Below, one piece after another: positions 49,574 to 60,608 of a DNA stretch of 64,000 bases. Source of the stretch: Hygrophila difformis. Taxonomy: Eukaryota > Streptophyta > Magnoliopsida > Lamiales > Acanthaceae. The stretch is taken from NCBI GenBank assembly GCA_030278955.1, contig JAOANR010000003.1, positions 19,615,050 to 19,679,049 of the forward strand. Reading direction: 5' to 3'. The notes beneath the pieces are model-generated. The model had not been told where the DNA came from. It was given only the letters and a program-made list of their open reading frames with translations, and did no database searches. Within the stretch, counting starts at the first letter, position 1. Each line of letters begins with the position of its first letter. The position numbers were made by a program, and so were the translations under genes.

Positions 49574-52500
49574 GCTCCGCCGAGCCGACGCATGCGGACT
49601 TCTGGGCAGCCGGCGGCCCCGGTACATGGAGACGGAGATGAGCAGGTGCCTCTCCCTGGCACACCGCCGCCACCAGCCCCGCCAGCCAGCGAGTCCCAGC
49701 CTACTGCGGATACTATGCCGCCCCAGCAGACGCAACATCCGATGCCGGACATGGAGGAGCTGGTGCAAAGGGTCGCAGCGGCCGTCGAGCAGCGCGTCGT
49801 GATTGCATTCGCGGAAATTTTGGCGCAGACACAGCTTCAGTTGCGGAGAGACATTGAGCGCCAGACTGGTATGGTGCGCGACGTGCTGGCGTCCGAGATT
49901 AGGGCCATTCTGCGCTACGTGGCGCACCCACCTGCCGGTGCGAGCCCGGTCGTACAGCCTGCTCCGGCGACGGGCTGCTCTGCAGAGGAGGTGGAGCGGA
50001 GGCCGTCCATGGCACGGTTTGCCACCACCCACGCCCACGTAGCGCAGACGGATTCTGAGTCGCATGACATACACAACGAGGGGCCAGTGACACATGTTCG
50101 GGAGCCCTCTGCGCCATTGGACAGTCATGGATCCCAGCTTCCGCAGACCATGGGAGGTATTGTTATCGTTTACTTAGAGTTGTGTATGGTAAATTGGATT
50201 ATTCGGTTGTTTTCTTAAATTTTCCCCGAATATTCCAGAGCCACAGGCACATAGTTCGCGCACCGTGTCGCACCCACCTGCCGGTGCGATCCCGGTCGTA
50301 CAGCATGCTCCGGCGATGGGCTGCTCTGCAGAGCGGGATGAGCGGCTGGCGTTCATGGCACGGTATGCCACCACCCACGCCCACGTAGCGCATACGGATT
50401 CGGACTCGCAGGACATACACAGCGAGGGGCCATCGGGCAGTCATGGATCGCAGCTTCCGCAGACCATGGGAGGTATTGTTAGCTTTTACCTAGAGTTGTT
50501 TATTGTAAATTGGATGATTCAGTTGTTTTCTTAAATTCTCCCCGAATATTCCAGAGCCACACGCACATAGTTCGCGCGCGGACAGCATGTCTCCATACTC
50601 TACCGCAGTCCCTCCCGATGGTACGGGCGCAGACACAGGTAAGAAATTTATAAACCAGCATTTTATTTCGTCCATTATTATATTGTCAGTAACACCTGTA
50701 CTTGGATTGTTGTCGTGTTAGGCACGGAGATGGTCTGCGCGGACACCGCACGCGGGGTAGCGTATGCAGTCGATTCAGAGGCTACACGTGTTGAGACGGG
50801 TAAGGCAAATAATGCTCTTTTGTTGGTGTGAGCCGTACCATTTTCTAGTATTAGCCGTTTTCTTGTATTGACAGTAATTTCTAATAATTCACGTTATTTT
50901 CTAGTGACCTCGACGGATGCGGTGGGCCAGCCATCTGACCCGGTTCCTGGGACGGCACATGCGGACGACGGAGTCACCCGAGCAGAGGACACAGTGGATT
51001 CAGATGATACGCGCACACCAGTCCAGCGTATGTTGAAATTTATGTACTTAACCTGCATGCGTTGTTATTAAGTCATGATCGATTGTAAATATGTTCCATT
51101 TAATTCCCTGCTTGGTCGTAGCTCGGGTTGCCGGGAACGAAGGCGGCGATTCCGACAACGATGATCCTGTGCAGTTTGTTAGGAGCGCCCAGGATCCAGC
51201 ACCGGTTCCCTATCGGACAAAGCGGAATGGCGTGCTCGCCCATCGTCTTTGCAGCCCATTCATGCGTCTCACCAGGCCACGGCGTAATAGGCGAACCGAC
51301 GAATTCAAGTTATATTGCTTGGATGGCAAGTATAGGTATGCTTACGCAATTTTCCATTCGTAAAGGTAGTGATTCCATATGACTCACCATTAACGCTTCG
51401 TCGTATGATTTATGCAAGCTGCGACGTCGGTACTGCCGAGGCCGCAGACCACCGGTGGTTTCAGAATTGGTGCACCGATACATTTTTTCTGGATGACACC
51501 GTGAGTTCCCCTTTAATATAATATAATAAATTATCAAGTACTACGTAGGAAATTATCTTAATATATCCGGACTAATATTAATTGTGCATTTAAAATAAAT
51601 TAATGATCTCTATAATTTGCAGCACATGGACGCGTACCTAGGTATTATGCAGTACAAGCCACACTTCATCAACTGCATTCCGCGACGGACGGGGTCTAAG
51701 TATGTCTTGATGGATTGCGCATTCCTGGTAAGTGTGTATTGTTCAAATTTGATCTCAACATGTTGAATTTACTCAAATGTTGGAAAAAATGGTAGGCCCT
51801 TTCCGATCTATTATTATATTTTATTTCTGCTTTTACGCAGTCGGGGCTGTTGCGTGATTGTTGGGACGCGACCACCAAGAAGCCCCATTTTGATCAGTTA
51901 AAATTGAAGGAGATGTCGCAGTATATAGTTGGGGGAAGACCACAGTGGGGTTCGACTGCACACTGGGCGGAGTTGGATGAGGTTAGTGAAAAACACTTTT
52001 TGTTCATTGCGAAACAGAATGTTCCCGTGCAATACTTTACGTTACAGTGGGTTCGTAACAGGTCATATGCCCATGGTGCATCAGGCAGCACTGGGCCATA
52101 GTCCGGATCCGATTGGACAGCCGGACGATATTCTTCCATGACAGCATATGCACGCCCAGTGATGCTAGGAGACCCGAGAAGTCGGAGTTGTTGATAGCCC
52201 GGTTCGAAGACCTCGGGCCATTGTGCACCATCATTCCATCGCTGCTCCAGCATACCGACTACTACCAGCTTCGGCCCGATCTTCCATACCGCGCGACCTG
52301 GGACATCTCCCTTCCGGAAGAAGGTACCGTCATGCCGCAGAGCGACGGCTCCTCGTGTGGACCGCTTGCACTGTTGAACGCCAAGTGGGTTGTGGAGGAC
52401 AAATTCCCCGATATTCAAAGATTCCGCTTTAACGCAAGACGGGTGCGAGAATTGCAAGCATATCAGGTATGGCGTTTCAGCGCGGACGTACGTGAGCCCG

Positions 52501-52577
52501 GCTTGTTCCGATTGCCGGATCCGCCCCTACCTATAGTGTTCGAAGTAGTCAAGTTCCCCGATTTGGGCTCGCCATGA
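49574..52577 (+). pseudogene. DUF1985-Ulp1 protease gene, 3' part (exons 4b-13), C48 catalytic domain
   Basis: Continues exon 4 in frame after E4. Exons: 49574-50156, 50239-50472, 50555-50638, 50722-50799, 50905-51027, 51122-51283, 51370-51500, 51623-51727, 51841-51981, 52062-52577. With this model the gene, minus E4, is 3,438 nt and open (1,145 aa). The linker holds a Q/E-rich coiled-coil-like stretch (49750-49910). The C-terminus is a Ulp1/SENP cysteine protease: His in RQHWAIV (52089), Asp in FFHDS (52140), Gln and Cys in PQSDGSSCG (52338, 52356), all conserved; such enzymes cleave SUMO or related proteins. The 51284-51369 intron is the weakest junction: an alternative reading keeps EFKLYCLDGKY but then needs a frameshift. 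Disrupted only by the upstream E4 insertion. Confidence 0.85.
49919..50554 (+). repeat. Tandem duplication of an exon plus intron in the Ulp1 gene
   Basis: The end of exon 4 and its intron (about 49919-50238) are repeated as exon 5 and its intron (50264-50554): HPPAGASPVVQPAPA versus HPPAGAIPVVQHAPA, ATTHAHVAQTDSES versus ATTHAHVAHTDSDS, and introns that both start GTATTGTTA and end CCCCGAATATTCCAG. The duplication keeps the frame (phase 1). Confidence 0.9.
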
Positions 52578-52776
52578 TTGTACATATCCACATTGTATAA
52601 TTGCTGAGTAAACAATTTATTTTTTTTTTCGCTCAATTCTTTGTTTACGTTTAGTATTTTAATTTATGCTAATATAATTATAATTATAATAAACATTAAA
52701 ATTATTTTATAATTTTATAAACAAATTAATAAACACTATTGATTAGTAAATATAAAATTATTAAATTTATTAAAAA
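52578..52776. other. AT-rich 3' flank of the Ulp1 gene
   Basis: Contains a T run (52620) and AT-rich words that could act as polyadenylation signals; nothing specific. Confidence 0.4.
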
Positions 52777-53054
52777 CTAGATTTTTCACCCGTGCTCCGA
52801 GTACGGGTAATAATTTTTTTTAATACAAATTAATATTAACTCGATTAATTTAAAATGATAGATGTTATTATTTTAATATATTTATGAAAATAATATTTTT
52901 AGTAAAGTATAATTTCTATTATTTTTTTTCAAAATGATATACGAAATAAATTTTTAATTTTTTTCATAATACATATACCAAAGTATAATTCAATTTTTTT
53001 TTCAAATAAAATATAAATAGAAAAATTAGTCCATATTAATTACCACCCCTACTG
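52777..53054 (-). mobile_element. Short element with Helitron-like 3' hairpin, copy 2
   Basis: On the minus strand it ends with a 10-bp stem hairpin (ACCCGTACTC / GAGCACGGGT, one mismatch) then GAAAAATCTAG: the arrangement of a Helitron 3' end, hairpin plus CTAG. Related to 35573-35737 in opposite orientation but about 110 bp longer. No coding content. Confidence 0.5.
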
Positions 53055-53136
53055 TTATAAATATTATATGTATAATTAAATTGATTAAGTATATTAAAAC
53101 TTTCGTCTTTCAGAGGTAGAATTTATGCCATCATTA

Positions 53137-53310
53137 CTGGTTATGGAATTAGAAATTATATTTCGATTTATCTTAACTCAACGAATACCAAGTGAGAGGC
53201 GTGCTGTCTTGCACTCTACTTGCAGGCCGACAGTTTGATAATACCTTTTCAGTAGGGTTCATGCTGATGCAATGGTTAAACGGGTTTACCCCGCGCGCGG
53301 GGGTATGTGT
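53137..53310 (-). pseudogene. Diverged third copy of the SNF2 fragment
   Basis: GGTTATGGAATTAGAAATTA ... CAAGTGAGAGGC ... TTGCAGGCCGACAGTTTG ... TTCAGTAGG parallels 53700-53845 in the same orientation, with many substitutions and indels. It shows that the fragment was first duplicated directly and later, or separately, inverted. Confidence 0.6.
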
Positions 53311-53504
53311 AGTAATGCAGAGGGCGGCCGAAAGGATTTAGGCACGAAAACGGTGGACATTTCTACCACTACAGTACACTGTCGCGGCATAAGAGTCTGA
53401 TCATTATGTGAGTCTAGAAAATGTCGAAGCTGCACGCCAGTCGCGTAAAAAGGGCGTGCCGAGTCGCGCTTGCCACTCCAGCGTTTCTTACGGCATGCAT
53501 ATAA

Positions 53505-53845
53505 CCTCTATATTCTCATTGATGGATTCAGCTCCTTGAATACTTCTCAAACAAGCTGTAGATGATTACAAAACTGCTACGCTCTGTGTTCCATGAGTAT
53601 AATTTCACCATTCGAATCGTGCCCTTATTCCCTTGTCCGCCCCCAGTTATAAGTTAGTGATCCAGGCTGTTCTCCTTGACTGACAGTTCCAAACTTTTTA
53701 GGTTATGGAAACAGAAATTAACTTTCCATCTTCTGAACTCTTCTTCCCAAGCGAGAGGCATGTTGGCCGGGGCTATAGTTGCAGGCCGACAGTTTGGAAA
53801 CTTTTTTCAGTAGGTTTCAATGAATACAATGCTTAAACGAGTTTC
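53505..53845 (-). pseudogene. SNF2 (DRD1/CLASSY-like) fragment, left arm, antisense
   Basis: The minus strand carries the same coding fragment as the right arm, ending YSWNTERSSF ... YSLFEKYS in the outer part. Lesions differ from the right arm, so neither arm is a simple recent copy of the other. Confidence 0.7.
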
Positions 53846-53876
53846 AATTACTGTTGTAAATAAGAGAGAATCGGGG

Positions 53877-54225
53877 GAAACCCGTTTGACCATTGTATTC
53901 ATTGAAACCTACTTAAAAAAGTTTCCAAACTGTCGGCCTGCAATTATAGCCCCGGCCAACATGCCTCTCACTTGGGAAGAAGAGTTCAGAAGATGGAAAG
54001 TTAACTTCTCTTTCCATAACCTCAAAAGTATGAACTGTCAGTCAAGGAGAACAGCCTGGATCACTAACTTATAACTGGGGGCATACAAGGGAACAAGGGC
54101 ACGATTCGAATGGTGAAATTATACTCATGGAATACAGAGAGTAACAGTTTCGAAATCAGCTACAATTTGTTTTAGAGGTAGACAGGAGCAAAATCCATGA
54201 ATCAGAATATAGAAGAGAAGGATGA
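53877..54225 (+). pseudogene. SNF2 (DRD1/CLASSY-like) fragment, right arm
   Basis: Reads TIVFIETYLKKFPNCRPAII, then APANMPLTWEEEFRRWKVNF and FHNL, then after a frameshift IRMVKLYSWNTESNSFEISY and NLF before a stop. The order matches the motif Ia region of plant-specific SNF2 proteins of the DRD1/CLASSY group, which act in RNA-directed DNA methylation by helping recruit Pol IV or Pol V. Just upstream, ESGETR stands where the Walker A (GKT) would be, with its Lys replaced. No complete ATPase is present. The subgroup assignment is from memory of family motifs and should be read as SNF2-certain, DRD1/CLASSY-probable. Confidence 0.75.
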
Positions 54226-54349
54226 CAATCCACTTCCAATTAGTATTTTTCATGAACTCTGATTACACTTAAAATGGCAAATTCGTGCCCCACCAACTTT
54301 CATACAGCCGAATAAATGCATAACGTACGCTACCACTACCATACGTTAC

Positions 54350-56916
54350 TCAGTTGGGCCACGTCTCCCACACGTGTGGTACGGGCCGGTTCAAATCAGG
54401 GACTGTACGAGGCATGTTCGCCGGGCACCCTTGTGCCGTGTGACCGTCCCGCCCGCACGATAAACATTTTCTCGGACCACGTGCCCGCCTTCCTGACGTC
54501 TCGGGAACATCGTCGACAGGGGCGCTGCAGTTCTTCCGGTTGTGTCCGGTTTGTCCGCACCTGCGACATCTTTGGGGCCGCCCCGCACGAGATGCTCGTT
54601 CGACTGCCGATTGAAGCCTGGTCATTCTAGGTCTTCCAGCTTGACGGGGGCATTCAGGGGTCTCGCATGGGGCGTCCGCAATTTCAGCCGGTATCATCCA
54701 ATCATTCGGGTGTGCCATTGGATACACCGGCCCGCTCCATGCATGAACCAAACCAGACCGCCAATAGCACGCTCCAACATAGTGACTTATTTCGTGCCTC
54801 AGAACACTGCACATATTAAATAATTTACGAGTGCTCTGTTAGGGAACTAAAGGGGCACATTACTGATATAATTAAACAATTTTATCATATACATACTATA
54901 TCACGGGGATGGCGTGGGCGCACGGGATCAAGTCATTCTGGAATCGCTGGCAAGTACACTTTCGCTCATCCGTCAGGCTCACTGTGTACGACTTACTGTT
55001 GTGTCTCACTTGGTACACATTCTCAGCCTGCGTTCGTTCTATCTTCATCTTCTGACCCAACGCTTTACGATCAAAAACCTCTCGTAATGCCCAGTCAGTT
55101 AAACGTTCTGTGCTAGCAGATGCAGCTTGATGCCTTTTTCGGAACCAATCACCGATTGTCGCACGAAGCACCTCCAGCATGGAGCACACGGGTAACCTGC
55201 GTGCCCACAACAAGACATGGTTCATGCTTTCGACGATGTTCGTCGTCATCATGTCGTACCGACGCACAGGACAGTGGACTCGAGAAAACCGTTCGGGCCC
55301 TATTTCCTCCATCAAATGCTTGTACGCATTCGGATACACGTCCCTGAGGGTAGCCATATGCCGCTCATAGACGGACCTCTTGTACGCGTATGCCGCTCCC
55401 ATGAACGCGTCCACGGCTCCCTTTCCCCCGTACTTGGCCAGATTCTTGCCCAAGTGCACGCAACACAAAACATGTGGAAAAGAGGGGAGTGCTTGTTCAA
55501 CTGCAGCTCTTATTGCGGGAGAACCGTCCGAGATTATCAACACCTTATTGTGTGGAAGCAACGCACCCCTCATTTGCATCAGAAACCATCTCCACGCCCG
55601 TGTCGACTCCTTCGGTCCAACACCGAAACACAACGGGAATATCTGATTATTCCCATCCTTTGTCACCGCCGCGAAAAGTATCCCCTTGTACTTACCCTTG
55701 AGGTGCGTGTCGTCAATGACAATGAAGGGCCGCATCTCTTTCCACCCAGAGATAGAGGCACTTAGCGCGAAGAAACAATACAAGAATTTGTTGTCAGAAT
55801 CGACTACATACTCGGTCACGGACCCAGGATTTTACTGCCGCAACATATATAGGTATGACGGAATCATCTTGAACGAGACGTCCTGCCCGCCGAATATATG
55901 TGAAATGGCATGGTTCCGAATCTTCCTCGCCATTTCCACGGAGATTCTAACGCCGTCCCTTAGCAACCGGGCCTGCAGCGCTTCGGGGCCCAACGTTTCC
56001 GCCCCAACCGCAACCTCATTGGCATAATATGCCCCCAAATGCCTCGACGGAAGTCTCGTATCAGGAATGTTGTCTGGGTCAATCACGCAACTGTGAGGTA
56101 TCAATCTATAGACAGTCCATATCGATGCGGTGCCTCGGGCACGCATCCGGAATTCGCATTCCGCGACGGAACATCGTACCCAGTACCGCTTCTTGTCAGA
56201 CTTGCACGTCACATACCCGCACCTCTCTCCAACCAAGTACTCCACTAGTTTCTCTTGCAACCGCCTCTTCGTCGCGAAAACGGATCCGGGCGCCAGTTCT
56301 CTATCCACTGTTTCGTCCACGTACGGGTCCACGAACTCCTCAGGCAGGCCAAAGTCCGGGCGGGGCAAATTCCAATTCCCCTGGCTCATCTCAGGTACAG
56401 TGAACCCTACTGGCGGCGCTCCAATATCCGGATCGTCGCCGGGCTCTAACCCCTCGATAGAACCTCCGCTTCGTACAATTCTCCAAAAGACCTTGAAAGA
56501 AGAGAGAATGAGTCGATGCCCCACCAACTCTTCGTAGTCTACGTCCGCGTCTGACTCCCCCCATTCATCCTGCCATTCTTCTTCCTCACTCTCATCACTC
56601 GGGTCCTCCTCCACATTGTTATCCTGCCCGCCCACCTCCCCTTCCTCGAACGCAATGATTGCATGGGGCTCGCGATCCTGCTCCAGCTCCTGCTCCGGCA
56701 CCCCGTCCGGCAATCCCGGATACTGTCCGGGGGTGCTCCTTCCGTAGTAATACTGATGTTCTGGTGCATAGCCACTGCTAGTAGCATCTGCATTCGAGGA
56801 CAAAAATGGATTGTGCGACGATGGGAAACCGAATATGCGTTCTGTCCAATTCCCTGCCCGAACACCACCATCCGGATACGGGGCTGCGCTAGTATAATTT
56901 GCTGGTTCATCCATTC
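54350..56916 (-). pseudogene. MULE (MuDR-type) transposase, main exons, one in-frame stop
   Basis: Coding exons 54897-56916 and 54350-54806 with a 90-nt GT-AG intron (54807-54896) in phase. In order: an acidic region (EEDPSDESEEEEWQDEWGES); MuDR-type N-terminal DNA-binding block (LAPGSVFATKRRLQEKLVEY...KSDKKRYWVRC); MULE DDE-type catalytic domain with FIVIDDTHLKGKYKG and LIISDGSPAI, CCVHLGKNL, and TTNIVESMNH; SWIM zinc finger CTCQRFQNDLIPCAHA; two C-terminal CCHC knuckles (CRRCGQTGHNRKNC, CLSCGRDGHTAQGC). A TAA at 55832-55834 interrupts the frame between LYMLRQ and NPGSVTEY, with the same frame continuing, so this copy is probably dead by a single codon. It would bind and cut the element's inverted repeats. 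The neighbouring gene is the SNF2 hairpin. Confidence 0.9.
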
Positions 56917-58151
56917 CTTTTTCGGGGAACACAACCATACATTAGATATGATCTCTAATAAGCATCTATCTCTTGATCATTTCTTTCTCTACAAATAGCC
57001 AGATTTCATGATAAAATTTTGTGGTGGTATGGCATTGTGGCCATATATGTTTTTTGCAAGTATAAACTATTTTTTCTAGTTGGATAACTATAATCTTTGT
57101 CTGAGCAATTTTTAAATAAGATAAAATTAAGAAAAATAAAATAGTCATACAAATACAAATGAAAATGAATAAATTTAAATAAAATAATTAATATAATTAA
57201 TTAGAAATAATGAAGTAAAAATTGTCACATAAAATAAAATAATAAAGTAAATATGATATAAAATAATTTTTAAATTAATTTTTAAAGTAAAAGAAAATAA
57301 AATTAAAAAAATTTGATTTCTCATTCAATTTTATGTTATTTTATTTCATTTAATTGTTTAATTTAACTTTACTAGTTAATTATACTTTTATTCTATTCAA
57401 GTTAAAAAGAAAAATTTAATTAATAAAATACATTATTTTTAAATTGTATAAAATTTAATTATATAATTATAATTATAGTACACACGGATCTATGAAAATA
57501 CAATTTTTAATTTACAATCTTGATCTTTTTTTTAAAAAACTTTGTTAAAACTATTTCTTTTCATTTATAATTGCAAAATAATTATAATTAAAATGAATAG
57601 TAATACAAAAATAGACTAATTATTATTTTAATTAATAATATTTTTTTAATTATTTTTATATTTGCATTATTTTAATTATTATAATAATAATATTTTTTAT
57701 TATTTTTAAATTTGCATTATTTTTATATTTTTTTATTTTTATATTTGCATTATTTTAATTATTAAAATAATAATATTCTCTTCGTTGCTTTTTAATTATT
57801 TTTATATTTGCATTATTTTAATTAATAATTTTTTTTATTATTTTCATATTTGCATTATTTTATTTAAAATTTATTTATTAAATTCATAATACAATTTCTT
57901 CAACTATTCTGCTCTAAGAAAAATGTAATAAAATAATAATACTACATAAAAATAATGTAAATTTAAACACAATTTTCTTGTAATCTCATTTTTCCGTACA
58001 GTCTTATATTCTATTTTTCAGATAAAGTCCAACATTTCATCGCTTAATCTTATCTCTATAATATAAATAACGATGTAAAATCCTTATTATAATGATTTAT
58101 ATATTACTTTAATTTTTAAATATTTCCACAAAATTCTTTGTATTTTATACT

Positions 58152-58155
<4 letters not shown>
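56917..58155. other. AT-rich intron-like region of the transposase gene
   Basis: Low-complexity AATTATTTTTATATTTGCATTATTTT repeats between 57610 and 57870. No coding content. Under the spliced model it is intron between 58481 and 56916, with a weak acceptor (CCCCGAAAAAG). Confidence 0.5.

Positions 58156-58239
<84 letters not shown>
58156..58239. repeat. (TAA)n microsatellite
   Basis: About 84 bp of uninterrupted AAT triplets. Confidence 0.95.
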
Positions 58240-58480
58240 AAGTAATGAAGCCTTATTAAATCTCTTACACATAGCCAACAACACCCTAAGAATGGATAGC
58301 CAAACTCCACACAAAATTAACAAATTAACCATGTGCATAACAACTTAAAGAATTAAGTCTAACATATCTAACTAACATGCATCCAAGGATTGAAATTTCG
58401 CTTAATTGAAAACATTATGCAGCTAAAAAAATATTTTGAATATATATTTGTAGGTATATGCAGCACGTATAAATACTTAC

Positions 58481-58583
58481 GATTATCATTGTGCTCAATG
58501 TCATTTCCGGTGTTCACGTCCCCTCCAAACAGCCCTCCCGAACCAAACAGCCAAGAGGACATTACTTTCGCGCAATAGTGCAA
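58481..58583 (-). CDS. Probable first coding exon of the MULE transposase
   Basis: On the minus strand, a good acceptor (TGTGTTTGGTGCAG) leads to an exon with ATG at 58562 (MSSWLFGSGGLFGGDVNTG) and a canonical donor GTAAGT at 58480. The 82 coding nt end in phase 1; joining to 56916 gives the frame of MDEPANYTS in the main exon, and the whole gene then totals 2,559 nt (852 aa plus stop). The phase match is one in three by chance and the downstream acceptor is weak, so this is a model. If wrong, the gene starts at the ATG at 56938 or 56914. Confidence 0.45.
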
Positions 58584-58659
58584 CTGCACCAAACACAGTT
58601 CCAAAAAAAATTAAACATTTCACCCAAAGCAACAAAATAACAAAAAAAAAAAAAATCAG

Positions 58660-58898
58660 CTTGGCCAGGGAACTTGGCCCGGCCCTGATCAGAATCCGGG
58701 CCAAGCACCAGTCTGCAGAACCAAACACTGGTTGCTCGACAGTGCTTGGTCCACTCAATTTGCATGAATCCAGAGCAACAACTTACAACCCTGAACCCTG
58801 AGCCATACAGCACACTTCCCGCTTGGCCCGGCTTCTTGGCCCGGCCAAGGTGGGAGTCCGGGCCAAGCACCAGGATGCAGAACCAAACACTGGTTGCT
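58660..58898. repeat. GGCCCGG array, right inner part A
   Basis: Copies of CTTGGCCCGG and CCGGGCCAAGC within a longer unit (58796-58898, CCCTGAGCC ... CACTGGTTGCT) that recurs nearly base for base at 60643-60745. The truncated LTR lies between the two. Confidence 0.8.
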
Positions 58899-60608
58899 TT
58901 CATCGTTCCCTTTATCCCACATATGCCAAGAGAATTAAATGCCCAGCAGCTTTACCCCCAAAAAACGCTGAGCATTGCTTTCCCTCTTTCCTTTTTCTCG
59001 GCCTGTCCTCCTTTCTCTTTACCAACTCTTTCAGTCAACTTTTCTCTGTATGGAAATTAATTTGTCTACACCTCCACCTCTTGCAGAACACAGCCATCCC
59101 CCTCTTTTCTCTTTTTGTTTCTTTTGCTCTCCCTCTTGGAGAATCTCCGGCCGGCACAATGGAGGCGGCGAAGGCAGGCTCGGCGGCGGCAGCGGGCATC
59201 GGCCCTCTTCCCCTTCCCCTTCTTCTCTTTCTCTCCTCCTCTCTTCACCTTTTTCCATTCTTTTTATTTTTTTTCTGTGTATGGTCTGGTTTTGCTCTGG
59301 TTTTCTATTTTGGATCTAAGGATGGAGGGAAGGTTCGTGGTGGTGGGAAGGGGCGGCGTGGCAAGGGCCGGCAATGGTGTTGGTGACAGTGGCGGTGGTG
59401 ATTTCCGTTCACCGCGGCCGGCAGCGATTGGGGTGGAGATCGGGGATGGTGGGCGGAGGTGGTGAGGCGCGACCTCCCTAGGCTGTAGATGGTGGGCGGA
59501 GGTGATGAGGCGGTGGTGAAGCGGTGGCTGGAATTGGAGGATGGAAACGGAGGAGGAGGGTGGAGAGGATGGAAATGGTGGCGGATCGGTGGGCAGGGGC
59601 GGCGGAGGCCGCGGTGGTGGCCGGATTGTGGTGGAAATGGGTCGGGAAGGAAATTCGGGTGGTGGCCGGCCGGAGGCTCGCCGGCGGCGAGGGCGGCGCC
59701 GGAAAAGAGGCGGCGGCGGCAGCCCTATTTTTTTAGGGTTAGGGTTTAGTTTTTTTGAGTTGGGCCTGGGCTTGTGTAATGTGAGCTGGGCTCGGGCCTA
59801 ATTTAATTTTGTTCCTCAAAATTGTTTATTGGGATACACACTAATTGGTCCAAAAAAAATATCCAATTATGGACTTAATTGACTAATTAATCTAAGTTGT
59901 GGATTTAATTATTTAATTATCCGGTATAGTTAGTCAAATCATTTGGGACTCCATATTCTTCAATTCGGGACAATCGCAAATTATCGGTCGGGTTAATTAC
60001 CGATAATTAAATGGATTAAGTGTTTTAATTTAATTACAATGACTTAATTTTATAGCCTAACTCATATTTTGTGTTATTTAATAGATTAGTCCATTTATTA
60101 ATTTACCACCGTTAGTGAAATGATTCACCACTGCAAATCCCTTAATTTGGACAATTTCATTAGTTATATTTCGGTCCCTCGTTAATCTTATAATCTAATT
60201 TGTTAAGTATTTTATTCAAGTTATGGGGAGTTAATCGTACAATTTAATCCATCCCTTATTATTAAATCGTATCTTTTCCAATAAAATTTATTAACTTAAA
60301 ATAATTCACATCTTTTAATTAGATAATTTGTTAACAAAATGGTTCGGCTTGATTTGCATAAATTAATTGGTTGAGTATTCTAAATTTTTATTCTATTTAT
60401 TTATTTATATTAAATTTTGACTAAATAACCGTAATCAATTAAAATTCATGACAAAATATAACTTAATACTTATAAGTCAATTTAATTCGGACTCATGTTT
60501 ACTTCTAAAAAGTTTAATTTATGAGAAAATTTGAATAACTATTTATTAATTATTTTATTTTATTTTATTTTTTTGAATTTTTATTTAAAAATTATACGGA
60601 GTGTTATA
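58899..60608 (-). mobile_element. Truncated solo LTR of the E1/E4 family
   Basis: On the minus strand it starts TATAACACTCCG at 60608, and about 860 bp in shows CCCTAACCCTAAA followed by the GC-rich GCCGCCGGCGAGCCTCCGGCC stretch, as in the E1 LTR at 2205-3800. It stops after about 1.7 kb at 58899 without a TGTAACAC end or matching 5-bp duplication. The open frames inside (59489-59801) are shadows of the GC-rich LTR part. It lies in the 5' intron of the transposase gene. Confidence 0.75.

Larger units (their letters stand above)
53505..54225. repeat. Large inverted repeat (hairpin) of a SNF2 gene fragment
   Basis: Arms 53505-53845 and 53877-54225 (about 340 bp each, with small indels) are reverse complements at roughly 90-94% identity by eye over the parts I aligned; the loop is only 31 nt (53846-53876). 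Transcription through either strand would give a near-perfect double-stranded stem, the form of natural hairpin siRNA loci such as Mu killer in maize. Confidence 0.9.

Noticed and set aside
58087..58338. Poly-Leu / poly-Tyr open frames
   Set aside because: Readings of the (TAA)n microsatellite.
59489..59801. Gly/Arg-rich open frames
   Set aside because: Reverse-strand shadow of the same GC-rich LTR segment in the truncated LTR.
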